DNA of 64,000 nucleotides, from contig CAZFGK010000016.1 of the NCBI GenBank assembly GCA_964518635.1, forward strand, positions 1 to 64,000, in the 5' to 3' direction. Within the stretch, counting starts at the first letter, position 1. Every line of letters begins with the position of its first letter. Below, piece by piece: positions 52,178-61,273 of this stretch. Below the pieces are notes generated by a model. It searched no databases. It was not told where the DNA came from and saw only the letters and a program-made list of their open reading frames with translations. This DNA comes from CAZFGK01 sp964518635. Lineage in GTDB: Bacteria > Zixibacteria > MSB-5A5 > GN15 > FEB-12. Both the position numbers and the translations under genes were made by a program.

Positions 52178-52936
52178 GTGGTTAAGCAGACTCTCTTCAT
52201 TACCCTGAATGCCGTGATTGCGTTCAGCATCGGATTTTACCTCTGGTTCTTTGTTTTCAAGAACTCAGAAAATACGATTCTACAATCCGTCTATCATGGC
52301 GGTCCGCTCGTGGTCATTCTGATCATGGTGCTCATTATGCTCCTGGCCTTCATTGGCGAGCGCTACTTGTCCCTTTACAAGAATGCCAAGGGGACCGGCT
52401 CGGTGCAGATTTTCTTCAAGAACCTCGTCGGTTTTCTTTCAAAAGATGACTTCGACGGTGCAATCGCCGCCTGCGACAAGCAGCGCGGAACTACTGCTAA
52501 CGTCCTTCGCTCCGGTATCGAACGCTATCGCGAAGTTCGCGCCGACAAGTCAATGGATGCCGAGAAGAGAATCAATCTGGTGCAGAGTGCTATCGATGAA
52601 GCCAACGCCCTAGAAGGACCGCTTCTCGAACGGAACCTGATCGCTATGTCGACCATCGCCTCTATTGCGACCATGATCGGGCTTCTGGGGACGACCATCG
52701 GCATGATTCGCGCCTTTGCCGCGACCGGTAATGTCGAAGGTGGTGTCATTGACGCTTCTTCCCTTGCCGTCGGTATTTCTGAGGCACTGGTGAATACTGC
52801 CGGTGGACTGATCTCCGGTATTCTTGGGATTTTCTTCTACAATTTCTTCGTGAACAAGGTCGACTCATTTAACTATGTCACCGATGAAGCGGTATTCGAA
52901 GTGATCCAGCTTCTGAAGGCGAAGGAAGGAAAGTAA
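52178..52936 (+). CDS. exbB: ExbB/TolQ family proton channel protein
   Basis: Part of the proton-driven motor energising TonB. GTG 52178 follows GGAGGAA. Membrane helices lie near 7-27, 40-60, 155-180 and 195-220; the MotA/TolQ/ExbB core is IASIATMIGLLGTTIGMIRAFAATG plus EALVNTAGGLISGILGIFFYNFF, with the conserved Thr residues lining the channel. Two exbD genes and tonB follow. Confidence 0.9.
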   Translation: MVKQTLFITLNAVIAFSIGFYLWFFVFKNSENTILQSVYHGGPLVVILIMVLIMLLAFIGERYLSLYKNAKGTGSVQIFFKNLVGFLSKDDFDGAIAACDKQRGTTANVLRSGIERYREVRADKSMDAEKRINLVQSAIDEANALEGPLLERNLIAMSTIASIATMIGLLGTTIGMIRAFAATGNVEGGVIDASSLAVGISEALVNTAGGLISGILGIFFYNFFVNKVDSFNYVTDEAVFEVIQLLKAKEGK

Positions 52937-52988
52937 GCAGCACGTATGCAGCCGAGATGCTGCATGAATCGCTTACAAACAGAACGCG

Positions 52989-53459
52989 ATGAGTAAGATT
53001 AAGAAAAAACGGCGCGTCGGCATTAATATCGACATGACCCCTATGGTCGATATCGCCTTCCTGCTTCTGATTTTCTACATGATGACCACCTCGTTTAAGC
53101 CACCGGAAGCGAAGGCAGTTGATCTGCCGTCGTCACACTCACAGATCGAATTGCCTGACAAGGATATTATCAATATCACTGTCACCAAGGATGATTCGAT
53201 CTATGTCGATCTGGTGACCAAAGAGCAGCAGACGATTGATGGCGTCGAACAACTGACCACTGCCCGTATCGTGCGAACCAGCAGTGTCTTCACTATTGGG
53301 CAGGACTTGGTGGAGTTTCGTGCCAAGAATATCCGCGCGAATATTGTGATGAAGGCGGATGAACGTGCGAAATTTGGTCTGATGAAGAAGATTATGGATG
53401 CGATGCAGGAAAACGACATGGGTCGATTCCTGATCATCACTGATAACGAAGCATCGTAG
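52989..53459 (+). CDS. exbD: ExbD/TolR family protein, copy 1
   Basis: The 156-residue protein has a basic N-terminus, then DMTPMVDIAFLLLIFYM, where the Asp of MVD is the protonatable residue of the motor. The periplasmic part is short and ends RFLIITDNEAS. It forms the motor with ExbB. Confidence 0.9.
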   Translation: MSKIKKKRRVGINIDMTPMVDIAFLLLIFYMMTTSFKPPEAKAVDLPSSHSQIELPDKDIINITVTKDDSIYVDLVTKEQQTIDGVEQLTTARIVRTSSVFTIGQDLVEFRAKNIRANIVMKADERAKFGLMKKIMDAMQENDMGRFLIITDNEAS

Positions 53460-53560
53460 CAATTTCAGACGTGGGTGCTTCTTGAACTGCACCCGTTTGC
53501 TGAATGCTTGAATAATCGTCGAGAGTTACTCGACTATACAAAGAGAGAAGGAACCCGGTC

Positions 53561-54226
53561 ATGGCCGGAGCAGTAGCCGAACGAGCAGCGAAGCCTGGAA
53601 AAGGACAGAGTGGACGACGTCGCCCCAAACGACGACTCGGGATTCGTATCGATATGACCCCGATGGTCGATATCGCTTTCCTGCTTCTGATTTTCTATAT
53701 GGTGTCGACGGTATTCGCGATGCCACAGGCGATGGAAATCACTCTACCGCCGAAAAATGCGGAAGAAGAGACTATTGAAATCGCTGAGTCGAATCTTTTA
53801 ACCATCCGCGTTGACAGTCTTGGCCGTTACTGGTGGAATATCGGGAAGGCCGCTGAAAATCTCCCGGAACTGCTCCCCAGCAGAAAAGAGAAACCGGATT
53901 CAGTTGCGTACGCGTTCAATGAAGATACCCTACGAAACCTGCTGGTGGCAAAGAACCGAGCCAATGCGAAACTTAGCACGCTCGTGCTCATTCACCCCCT
54001 CGCTAACTACGGCGATATGGTGAATATCCTGGATGAAATCGATGTCCTCGAGCGTTCCTGGAACGATTTCACAGCCAAGCAGAAGGGGATTGAGGTAGAG
54101 GATTTGATGGCAGGAGACAAGTTCTCCTACCGTTACGCTACCGGTGTATGGGAAGACCGGGACAGCAGGGTCACCGACGAAGCGGTCAATCAGGCGAGAG
54201 CGCAGGGGAAACTCGTTGGATTCTAG
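53561..54226 (+). CDS. exbD: ExbD/TolR family protein, copy 2
   Basis: The membrane helix (DMTPMVDIAFLLLIFYM) is identical to that of copy 1, including the Asp. The N-terminus is longer and more basic (RRRPKRRLGIRI). The periplasmic domain, about 150 residues, is larger and different, ending with a segment rich in charged residues. An AAGGA site precedes the ATG. Two unlike ExbDs may form a mixed dimer around one ExbB pentamer. Confidence 0.9.
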   Translation: MAGAVAERAAKPGKGQSGRRRPKRRLGIRIDMTPMVDIAFLLLIFYMVSTVFAMPQAMEITLPPKNAEEETIEIAESNLLTIRVDSLGRYWWNIGKAAENLPELLPSRKEKPDSVAYAFNEDTLRNLLVAKNRANAKLSTLVLIHPLANYGDMVNILDEIDVLERSWNDFTAKQKGIEVEDLMAGDKFSYRYATGVWEDRDSRVTDEAVNQARAQGKLVGF

Positions 54227-54375
54227 TCGCAGTCAATGCGTTGCCGGAACGAGAGTGCCCAGTACGTTGTTTATGAGTATGAAAGAAAGAAAAGTTGACC
54301 CGATGACGGGAAGAATTGAGAAATCAGGGGAGTATACCTGTTGGACGGCGAATGAATCCCGTCAAGGAGTGATCT

Positions 54376-55095
54376 ATGAGTAACAACCTGGAAAGCGCAG
54401 TCTATTCCCCCTATGGTGCGTACGAGCTTAAGGCGAAGTACCAGTCGAACTTTCTGCGGTCATCACTGACCATTGCAGGTTTTGTCCTGCTGGTCATTCT
54501 TGGCTTCTGGATTGCCTCCAATGTCGGTGAAGAGCCGATTGTGGTCATTCAGCCGAAAACCGTGAAAACTGTTGCCGAGCTTGGTCCTCCCCCGACGATT
54601 ATCAAGCGTCCACCGGAAGTGAAACAGGTCGTCCAGAATCTGCCGAAAGTCGGAATTCCGGAGCCGGTCGCTGATGACGAAGCAGTCGATGAAGATGTTG
54701 TACTCGCCACCAAGGATGAACTGGCTGATATCTCCGCTCCGACTATCGGGGAAGGGGATCTCGATAATGTCGAAATCGCTGAGACCGACTATATCCCGTC
54801 GGAAGATGAATTTGTACCGACGGAAAACGCGGCAGAGATGATCGAAAAGTTTCAGCCGATTTATCCGACCAGTGCGCGCAACGCCGGTCTGGAAGGAACG
54901 GTCTGGATCAAGTCGCTGATCTATAAAGACGGCTCAGTACGAGAAAGCCGTGTGATGAAATCTTCGGGTATTGATGCCCTTGATAAGGCCGCACTTGATG
55001 CCGCCCCAAAGTGTGTGTTTAAGCCCGGAATTCAGAACGGAAAACCAGTTACAATGTGGGTTTCCTACAAAGTAGATTTCAAGCTCGAAAAGTAG
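54376..55095 (+). CDS. tonB: TonB-like energy transducer, copy 1
   Basis: An AAGGAG site lies before the ATG. The 239-residue protein has one N-terminal membrane helix (~30-48), a Pro/Val/Glu-rich periplasmic linker (~70-135) and a TonB-C domain (~150-239) with YPTSARNAGLEGTVWIKSL, VMKSSGIDALDKAAL and KPVTMWVSYKVDF. It would couple the ExbBD motor to outer-membrane receptors. A terminator follows. Confidence 0.88.
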   Translation: MSNNLESAVYSPYGAYELKAKYQSNFLRSSLTIAGFVLLVILGFWIASNVGEEPIVVIQPKTVKTVAELGPPPTIIKRPPEVKQVVQNLPKVGIPEPVADDEAVDEDVVLATKDELADISAPTIGEGDLDNVEIAETDYIPSEDEFVPTENAAEMIEKFQPIYPTSARNAGLEGTVWIKSLIYKDGSVRESRVMKSSGIDALDKAALDAAPKCVFKPGIQNGKPVTMWVSYKVDFKLEK

Positions 55096-55117
55096 ACGAG
55101 CAATGAAAGATTATTCA

Positions 55118-55150
55118 AACGGGTCCGAGAAATCGGGCCCGTTTTTTTTT
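55118..55150 (+). terminator. GAAA-loop terminator after tonB copy 1
   Basis: AACGGGTCCGA (55118-55128), GAAA, TCGGGCCCGTT (55133-55143), one T-G pair, followed by seven more T. Confidence 0.9.
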
Positions 55151-55224
55151 GAATCCTCCGGAAGAATCGCTCCGCTTTCCAGTATTCCGTGAAACGTCAC
55201 CTATTTACGACACGGAGGATTGCG

Positions 55225-55944
55225 ATGACTCAACCGGTATTGCCCAGAAATTTTCCGGCGACGAACGCGTTCGATCTCAAATCCAGCTACCAGCGGAACA
55301 TGATGACCTCGATGTCTGCGGTTTCAGCTCTCGCGTTGGTCGTCGCGGCCTCGATTTGGATTGCTGATACCTATTTTTTGGAATCCTCTGAACCGTTTGG
55401 AATAGTGATTTCTGATCCAATACCATGGGAACCATTTCAGCCGATATCGCGACCTCCATCAACTCCTGATGCGCCCGTTGAAGCATCGAAACAACCGGCA
55501 ATCGGTATCCCCGAGCCAGTAGCTGAGGAATCTCCAATCGAACAAACTATTGAAGTTGCCTCAGCCGGAACTGGAACGGATGACTCTCTTGTCTGCAAGT
55601 ACCTTCAAGAGGCGACTACATTTGCCGATGGAACCGAATACTTTCCTTCAGATACAGAGTTTATCGTAGTCGAAAAACCGGCGGAGGTTGTTCAACTTTG
55701 CCGTCCAGAATACCCTCGACTGGCACAAAAAGCGGGACAGACCGGAATCGTCTGGATCAAGACCCTTGTAGATCGTCATGGCAACACGCGAGAGAACAAG
55801 ATCGGGAGATCATCGGGGATCCCCCTGCTTGATCAAGCAGCATTGGATGCTGCCAGTCGGTCGACATTTATACCAGCGATTCAGAACGGACATCCAGTGG
55901 CGACCTGGGTGACCTACAAGGTGGTCTTTGAACTGGAGAATTAG
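55225..55944 (+). CDS. tonB: TonB-like energy transducer, copy 2
   Basis: The ATG at 55225 follows GGAGG and gives 239 residues, exactly the length of copy 1. Layout is the same: membrane helix (~28-48), Pro-rich linker (GIPEPVAEE) and TonB-C domain (EYPRLAQKAGQTGIVWIKTL, RSSGIPLLDQAALDAA, HPVATWVTYKVVFEL). It carries extra Cys residues before and in the TonB-C domain. The start at 55189 lies outside the ribosome-site context. It is a diverged duplicate. Confidence 0.85.
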   Translation: MTQPVLPRNFPATNAFDLKSSYQRNMMTSMSAVSALALVVAASIWIADTYFLESSEPFGIVISDPIPWEPFQPISRPPSTPDAPVEASKQPAIGIPEPVAEESPIEQTIEVASAGTGTDDSLVCKYLQEATTFADGTEYFPSDTEFIVVEKPAEVVQLCRPEYPRLAQKAGQTGIVWIKTLVDRHGNTRENKIGRSSGIPLLDQAALDAASRSTFIPAIQNGHPVATWVTYKVVFELEN

Positions 55945-56018
55945 CTGATTCCCGGAGGGAGCGTGATCTCTGTTTCTCTTTGCCTTAGCGCCGTTCAGGG
56001 GATAGGTTCGGGGGTATA

Positions 56019-57215
56019 ATGGATCAGATGCCTGCCAAATATCGTAGCCTGTTGTCCGTCTTCCTCTTCGTTTTTACAACAGGGTTTGCTGCGACGGCAA
56101 TCACCGTGCGCGCGGTCGATACCGAGCCGACCCCGCCTGTCGATTCGGCTCGTGTCGCACAGGTCGACAGCACGAAACAATCCGATTCTCTTCAAACGGT
56201 GATTTCTGCTCCCGATTCACTCCAGGTGGACTCTCTCAAATCGGACAGCACATTAATCAAACTCCCGCTCTGCTCCGAAGGGGTACGCGCAACTATTCCC
56301 CCCAATTTTAAGAAATTCGGCAAAGTGTCATTTGATCGGAAGATTGTCACCCTCACCGATCCGGTGATCTCACTCGTGCGCTGTTGCATTGACGTTGACG
56401 GGACAGTGCTTGGGGCTGAAATCGCTCAGTCCTGTTCGATCCCTTTGCTGGACGATATCGCCGTGAGCACTGCCAGCAAGCATACTGTCGAACCGGCCAA
56501 AGTCATTGATGAAATAGTCCAGACCGCGGCGTTTTTCAAGGTCACCTTCAAGCTGGGGAAAGAGTCCAAAAAATTCTATGGGCGCTATGAAATCGGTGAA
56601 CTCGAATTCGCCTTCATGGGGCTCGATACCACCTTGCCGAAGCTTGGCTCGGATGCATCTATCGATTCAATGATTCCTGAGTCACTACTCATTGCAGCGA
56701 AAAATGCAGAGCCGGGAAGCAAAGCGATGACGTCGCTTGATAGTGCACGCATGGTAGCAAAGGGGATACTTGAACCTGACGATACACGAGCTGGCGGTCG
56801 CACTCCGAAAGACTCGACAGGAAAACCGGTCGCTTCAAATGCTGACGGGAAGAAAGATTCGAAAGAAAAGCCGGGGAAGACTAAGCCACAGAAGAAGGAA
56901 GAAGAGCTGATTCCGGAAGTCGATGCGGTCATCGCTGTCGATCAGCTCGCCGTGATAAGTCGAGCCGAGAAACCCTCCTATCCGAAGGAGGAGGCGAAGA
57001 ACAGAGTTGAAGGAACAGTCTGGATTGCGTCCCTCATTGATTCAAAGGGGCGCGCACGAGATCACAAAATATGGAAGAGTTCGGGGAATGCGAAATTTGA
57101 TCAGGCCGCTCTGCAGGCCGCGGTGACATTCAAGTACCAGGCGGCACAGCGGGATGGTAAACCGATCATGACCTGGTTGAAACACCGGATTGAATTTCGG
57201 CTGAGTGATTTGTAG
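56019..57215 (+). CDS. Periplasmic protein with one good and one degenerate TonB-C domain
   Basis: A signal peptide-like N-terminus (LLSVFLFVFTTGFAATAITVRA) is followed by a Ser/Asp-rich linker and a degenerate TonB-C unit (~110-180, SLVRCCIDVDGTVLGAEIAQSC). A low-complexity basic stretch comes next (~270-295), then a canonical TonB-C domain (~315-398, RVEGTVWIASLI ... SSGNAKFDQAALQAA). Without a stable membrane anchor it may act as an adapter rather than a classical TonB. Confidence 0.75.
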   Translation: MDQMPAKYRSLLSVFLFVFTTGFAATAITVRAVDTEPTPPVDSARVAQVDSTKQSDSLQTVISAPDSLQVDSLKSDSTLIKLPLCSEGVRATIPPNFKKFGKVSFDRKIVTLTDPVISLVRCCIDVDGTVLGAEIAQSCSIPLLDDIAVSTASKHTVEPAKVIDEIVQTAAFFKVTFKLGKESKKFYGRYEIGELEFAFMGLDTTLPKLGSDASIDSMIPESLLIAAKNAEPGSKAMTSLDSARMVAKGILEPDDTRAGGRTPKDSTGKPVASNADGKKDSKEKPGKTKPQKKEEELIPEVDAVIAVDQLAVISRAEKPSYPKEEAKNRVEGTVWIASLIDSKGRARDHKIWKSSGNAKFDQAALQAAVTFKYQAAQRDGKPIMTWLKHRIEFRLSDL

Positions 57216-57228
57216 GAGCATCTAATCA

Positions 57229-58311
57229 ATGGTGAGGGGATTCAATTCATCTGGAGTTTTCACAATTGCCGTATTTGTGAGCGCGCTTGTGCTGTTCACA
57301 TCTTCGATTTCGGCGAGCAAGAATGATTGGAAATCGGCCACCTATATTTCAGGCTCGCCGATGTTTTCACTCTTTACAGTTGCAATAGATGATGAGATAC
57401 GAGACACAATCTCCTGCGATGTTGCCGTGCTCGTTAATCGGAAGGGGAAAGTCGAACGCGCGCTGGTCATACGTTCTTCAGGACACCGGGAAATTGATCG
57501 CTCTGCTCATCATGCGGCTCTGAATATTAGGTACGACTTTTCCGGTATTGAGAAGAAGTCGCACTTCATGCAGCAGTGTTATCTGCAGTTTTCTCCAGAT
57601 TCTCTTGACAGAAGAGTTCTGCACCTGGTAGAGTCAAGGGGAAGGGCGTATCAACTTACGAACGAAATTGATGGCTTTGTTGACGGTGTACTCTCGCTTG
57701 AGAACGCAATCGGAACGGACAAATTATCACCCGACGAATTTCTACCTGTAGATTTTCCAGCTGAAGCAGTGCAGGGGCTGAGTATTGCACTTGAACCGGG
57801 AGTGGACACGATCAACCCTGTCTGGTTGAGTATTCTCATAGACACTTCGCAGCTAGCCGTCGATATGCGAATCAGTAAGAGCTCCGGGGATCCACGTAAG
57901 GACACTTTGGCGATGCTCGGCGTACCGTCGCTGAAGTTTCGTTCGGCTATGATAGCTGGGCATGCCGTCAGGAGCTGGATGTCTCTTAAAGTGACATTTG
58001 GAATTGATACAACACTTGTTCCTCAGAACAATCCATACGATGAACCATCCGAGATGATTGTGAATGCACCAGTAAAGTATCCAATTGAAGCAAGAAATAC
58101 CGGGCTGGAAGGGATCGTCTGGATCAAATCACTCATCGGAATATCAGGTGAGGTGGAAGAGGCGCATGTTATGAAATCAAGCGGAGTTTCCGCATTGGAT
58201 ATGGCGGCACTGAAAGCGGCGTTCGACTGCAAATTCAAACCCGGCATGCGTGACGGAAAACCCATAAGAATGTGGGTTGCGTACAAGGTGACCTTCGCAC
58301 TAAGTAGATAA
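57229..58311 (+). CDS. Periplasmic protein with three TonB-C-like domains
   Basis: After a signal peptide (FTIAVFVSALVLFTSSISA) come three TonB-C-like units: ~45-120 (VAVLVNRKGKVERALVIRSSG), ~180-262 (PVWLSILIDTSQLAVDMRISKSSG) and ~275-360 (TGLEGIVWIKSLIGISGEV...KSSGVSALDMAAL). The last is very close to tonB copy 1; the first two are diverged. It starts 13 bases after the previous gene and ends at a terminator shared with the opposite strand. Confidence 0.75.
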   Translation: MVRGFNSSGVFTIAVFVSALVLFTSSISASKNDWKSATYISGSPMFSLFTVAIDDEIRDTISCDVAVLVNRKGKVERALVIRSSGHREIDRSAHHAALNIRYDFSGIEKKSHFMQQCYLQFSPDSLDRRVLHLVESRGRAYQLTNEIDGFVDGVLSLENAIGTDKLSPDEFLPVDFPAEAVQGLSIALEPGVDTINPVWLSILIDTSQLAVDMRISKSSGDPRKDTLAMLGVPSLKFRSAMIAGHAVRSWMSLKVTFGIDTTLVPQNNPYDEPSEMIVNAPVKYPIEARNTGLEGIVWIKSLIGISGEVEEAHVMKSSGVSALDMAALKAAFDCKFKPGMRDGKPIRMWVAYKVTFALSR

Positions 58312-58347
58312 AAAAAGGGAGACCTTTGCGGGTCTCCCTTCATAGTT
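58310..58347. terminator. Bidirectional terminator between convergent genes
   Basis: AAGGGAGACC (58315-58324) pairs with GGTCTCCCTT (58331-58340). An A7 run precedes it, giving a T-tract on the minus strand; the + side ends CATAGTTT. Confidence 0.85.
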
Positions 58348-58373
58348 TACAGATGTTCGAGTGTAGCCGCTCT

Positions 58374-60131
58374 TTACTGGCACGCCGCCGTCGGGGCGAA
58401 CGTGATAAACAGGTGGTCAACGAGTGCTGTCAGATCGCCGATATCGGGAGTCGGCGAAATGCTGCCATCAATATTGGCTTCACCATCACAAGCAAGTGCA
58501 GTAAAGGTTATAAACAGGTGATCGACCAGAACGGTCAGATCTCCGATGTCGACACCGTCCCCCGGGCTATTGTCTACGTTTCCAGTGCTTGCGACGCAGC
58601 AGCTGGACGGCGGTGGAATTTTCATCAGTGCCGGGGTTGTTGGAAGGACGTGGTTGTAGCAATTCGTGATTCCTTCCGCAGGGCTGGTCAACAGGACAGG
58701 GTCAAATTTCACAAAATTCGAATCGCCGGCGGGAGCAAGTGAAGATGTGCGGAAGAAGATTTTCGCGACTGGTCCGCTTCCGGCTCCAATCTGTGGACCG
58801 AAAATTCGCCAGACCTCTTTTTTGGATCCGGCTGCTCCATTCACGGTTTTTTCTTTTGACCAGCCGTTGGTACGCAATCCGACAGTTGAGATCGAATCAA
58901 ACTGAAGGTTGAACGGACCGTTGTAGTCAAGCGGGATCACTATTTCGTTGATATCGCCGCCGTTGTTGAGTGAGGCAGTTACGAACGGTTTTGCAGACGG
59001 AGCAGTCATCACCGTGTTGCCGCTGAGCGCATCGGATGCTACATCGACGGTTCCAGACGTGAAGATGAATAGTTTCCCGTCAAGGTTTGAGGCATAGACT
59101 CGACCCGATTGTGTATGCGGAAATACCCCCCAGCAGCCGTTAAAGTCAGCGTTCTCAGTCGGCCAAGTGTCATACCTTGCGACTTCTTGTGGGCTGGCGG
59201 GGTTATTGATATTGATCACGGCCACGCCGGATTCATAGTGCGACATATAGAATTTGTCCCCCTGCCAGTGGACATTGTGAACGAGGCCACTCGGGGCCAG
59301 ATAATTTCCAACAAGCTGAATATTCGCATAATTGGAGATATCCCAGATCTTCACTGTTCGATTGTCGGTCTCCTGGGATGTCGCGACATAGTTGCGATCA
59401 TCTGATGGCCAGATATTGTGGACATAGCCTCCATCGGGGAAAGATGTCCGGGCGATGAATTGAGCGGCATTCTTGTTCGCCATATTCCAGACTGAGAATG
59501 TCGCGAGGTTCCCTTCAGCCACCCAAACGGTGTCATTATATGCAAATACATCGTGGATATCGCCTGTGGCAACAAAGGGATGCTCGGTCGGAAAGACCGG
59601 ATTTGCAAGGGAGACGACTCTGAATCCGCTACCATTCTGTTTCACGAGGTAGGCATAACCCTTTACCGTATCGATGTTCAGATTATGGCTGGTGATGTCT
59701 GAGCCAGTGGTGTACGAGCGAACAAAGTGGAGCGAGTCTGGGAGAAATGACATGTCTATAATCATCATACCCTGATTGGTACCTGTACACTCGGAGACTG
59801 CGTAGAGGTAATTCTGGTAGTGCTTGATATCTCGCCAGCGAGTATTGCCGCAGCCGTTCTGAGGACCGATGATGGTGTCCACAATATCATGATCAGTCAC
59901 GTTCACGCAGACAATTCCATTGATGATTCCCATGAATGCATACTCGCGACCATCCGGCGCCTGCCATCCCCAGCAATCTGTTCCTGCAACGGTACTGAAC
60001 TGGTATTGCTGTTCCAGACACATCACAAAGCCGTCGTTGGGATCATCCAAGGCCCGACAGTCTTTTGGGGTCAGGGTGAAGATCAGAGCCGCGAGGGAAA
60101 AACAGGTAACGGCGCGTACGAATAATGACAT
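58374..60131 (-). CDS. Choice-of-anchor-B/LVIVD protein with cohesin-like and dockerin-like domains, copy 1
   Basis: A signal peptide leads to a ~350-residue beta-propeller of the choice-of-anchor-B type (CWGWQAPDGREYAFMGI, GFRVVSLANPVFP, VKIWDISNYANIQLVGNY, GVAVININNPASPQEVARYDTW). Residues ~385-520 look like a cohesin-type beta sandwich (DINEIVIPLDYNGPFNLQFDS). The last 60 residues are two dockerin-like repeats (GDGVDIGDLTVLVDHLF, TPDIGDLTALVDHLF). A GAGGAG site precedes the ATG. Extracellular, probably part of a cell-surface assembly. Paralogue of 61274-63037. Confidence 0.8.
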   Translation of the reverse strand: MSLFVRAVTCFSLAALIFTLTPKDCRALDDPNDGFVMCLEQQYQFSTVAGTDCWGWQAPDGREYAFMGIINGIVCVNVTDHDIVDTIIGPQNGCGNTRWRDIKHYQNYLYAVSECTGTNQGMMIIDMSFLPDSLHFVRSYTTGSDITSHNLNIDTVKGYAYLVKQNGSGFRVVSLANPVFPTEHPFVATGDIHDVFAYNDTVWVAEGNLATFSVWNMANKNAAQFIARTSFPDGGYVHNIWPSDDRNYVATSQETDNRTVKIWDISNYANIQLVGNYLAPSGLVHNVHWQGDKFYMSHYESGVAVININNPASPQEVARYDTWPTENADFNGCWGVFPHTQSGRVYASNLDGKLFIFTSGTVDVASDALSGNTVMTAPSAKPFVTASLNNGGDINEIVIPLDYNGPFNLQFDSISTVGLRTNGWSKEKTVNGAAGSKKEVWRIFGPQIGAGSGPVAKIFFRTSSLAPAGDSNFVKFDPVLLTSPAEGITNCYNHVLPTTPALMKIPPPSSCCVASTGNVDNSPGDGVDIGDLTVLVDHLFITFTALACDGEANIDGSISPTPDIGDLTALVDHLFITFAPTAACQ

Positions 60132-60192
60132 GAACAGGTCTCCTCATCCCCGGAGGGACGTCCGGGCAGGTAGTAGGGGGTAACTATATCCA

Positions 60193-60220
60193 AAGATACA
60201 CAATTTTGTCTCAGGGTCAA
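60193..60220 (-). promoter_or_regulatory. Promoter candidate for the copy 1 anchor-B gene
   Basis: Minus strand TTGACC (60220-60215), 16-base spacer, TATCTT (60198-60193). A hairpin CCCGGA/TCCGGG (60149-60166) lies between it and the ribosome site. Confidence 0.4.
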
Positions 60221-60374
60221 TTTTTTCCTATGAGCGCAGGTAGTGCCCTGAAGTGAGGGAACACTCCACTACCTAGAGAGCTGATTCAAGGAATTCGTCC
60301 ACTGATGACCATCAGAAATCGTTCTGGGGCAATCCATTAGATGATGGGCACGAAAATTGTGCTATATGGTAAGA

Positions 60375-61172
60375 ATGAAACAGCCTGGAGGTAATGTGTC
60401 AAATGAGCGTCTGAGCCATGTTCGCTGGAAGACCATTCTCTTTTCATTGTTCATCTTGGGAATTGCAGGCAGTATCCAGCTGGGCTGCACTGACAAAATC
60501 ATTGGGTTGGACGAATCAACGCGGGCCACTCAAGAGGCAAATGAACAAATCGCTCAACAGGTTGAAAAGTATATCAAGACTTCAAGCGATTCCCTCGACT
60601 CCTCCACAATCTCCCTTCGTCCATTTGATAATACGGATTCAACGAATGGACTGAATCCGCCAATTCTTCCGGGTCAATTGGATGACGATTCAATTCTTGC
60701 TCTTCGCAGAGGACTTGAAGATGAAATGAATTTGACTCTCACGTTCAGAGGAGCCGACACCGTCAATATTGGTACCACAGGCGGGCAAATAGAATTGACT
60801 GGTCTGGCAGGAAAGGGAAGAATCAAATTCCCTACAGGTGCACTTTCAAAGACCGAAGTCATTACTGCACGAACTTCAAACTCCATTACTGAAGATTTGA
60901 TACTGTACGAGTTCAGATTTGGTCCAGACGGCGTAGTCTTCGGGAAATCTGTCTCTCTGGAACTATCTGCCACTCTTTTCACCAGTCTCTTCGGCAAACT
61001 CCCCACTCGCGGCGCATGGATGTATCTGGATGAAAAAAGTAATCAGTGGCAAGTCCTACGGGAGATTTCTGTATCATCAGACGGGAACTTCCACATCCCA
61101 ATTGAGCACTTCAGCTCTTATCGAATGGTCGTGACTCCGGCAGTTGGTCTTTCACAGGGTGGTCAGAACTAG
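60375..61172 (+). CDS. Lipoprotein with ZU5-like domain
   Basis: The N-terminus has a basic region and hydrophobic core ending SIQLGC, a lipobox. Start is ATG 60375 or GTG 60396, the latter only 4 bases after GGAGG. After a Ser/Asp-rich linker, residues ~125-215 resemble a ZU5 domain (GGQIELTGLAGKGRIKFPTGAL, FRFGPDGVVFGKSVSLEL), an Ig-like surface fold. It stands on the + strand between two paralogous minus-strand genes and may be a co-acquired partner of them, by position only. Confidence 0.6.
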   Translation: MKQPGGNVSNERLSHVRWKTILFSLFILGIAGSIQLGCTDKIIGLDESTRATQEANEQIAQQVEKYIKTSSDSLDSSTISLRPFDNTDSTNGLNPPILPGQLDDDSILALRRGLEDEMNLTLTFRGADTVNIGTTGGQIELTGLAGKGRIKFPTGALSKTEVITARTSNSITEDLILYEFRFGPDGVVFGKSVSLELSATLFTSLFGKLPTRGAWMYLDEKSNQWQVLREISVSSDGNFHIPIEHFSSYRMVVTPAVGLSQGGQN

Positions 61173-61202
61173 TCGACGCATATGCGTTCACTGACAAAGA
61201 AC

Positions 61203-61238
61203 AAAACGGACAGTGCAGACTGCCCGTTTTATTTTCTT
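61203..61238. terminator. Bidirectional terminator after the ZU5-like lipoprotein gene
   Basis: AAAACGG-A-CAGT (61203-61214), GCAG loop, ACTG-C-CCGTTTT (61219-61230), followed by ATTTTCTT; the A-rich left side gives a T-tract for the opposite gene. Confidence 0.8.
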
Positions 61239-61273
61239 GGCTAGCGAATGTTTGGTTCTTTAGAAAATCCTTC

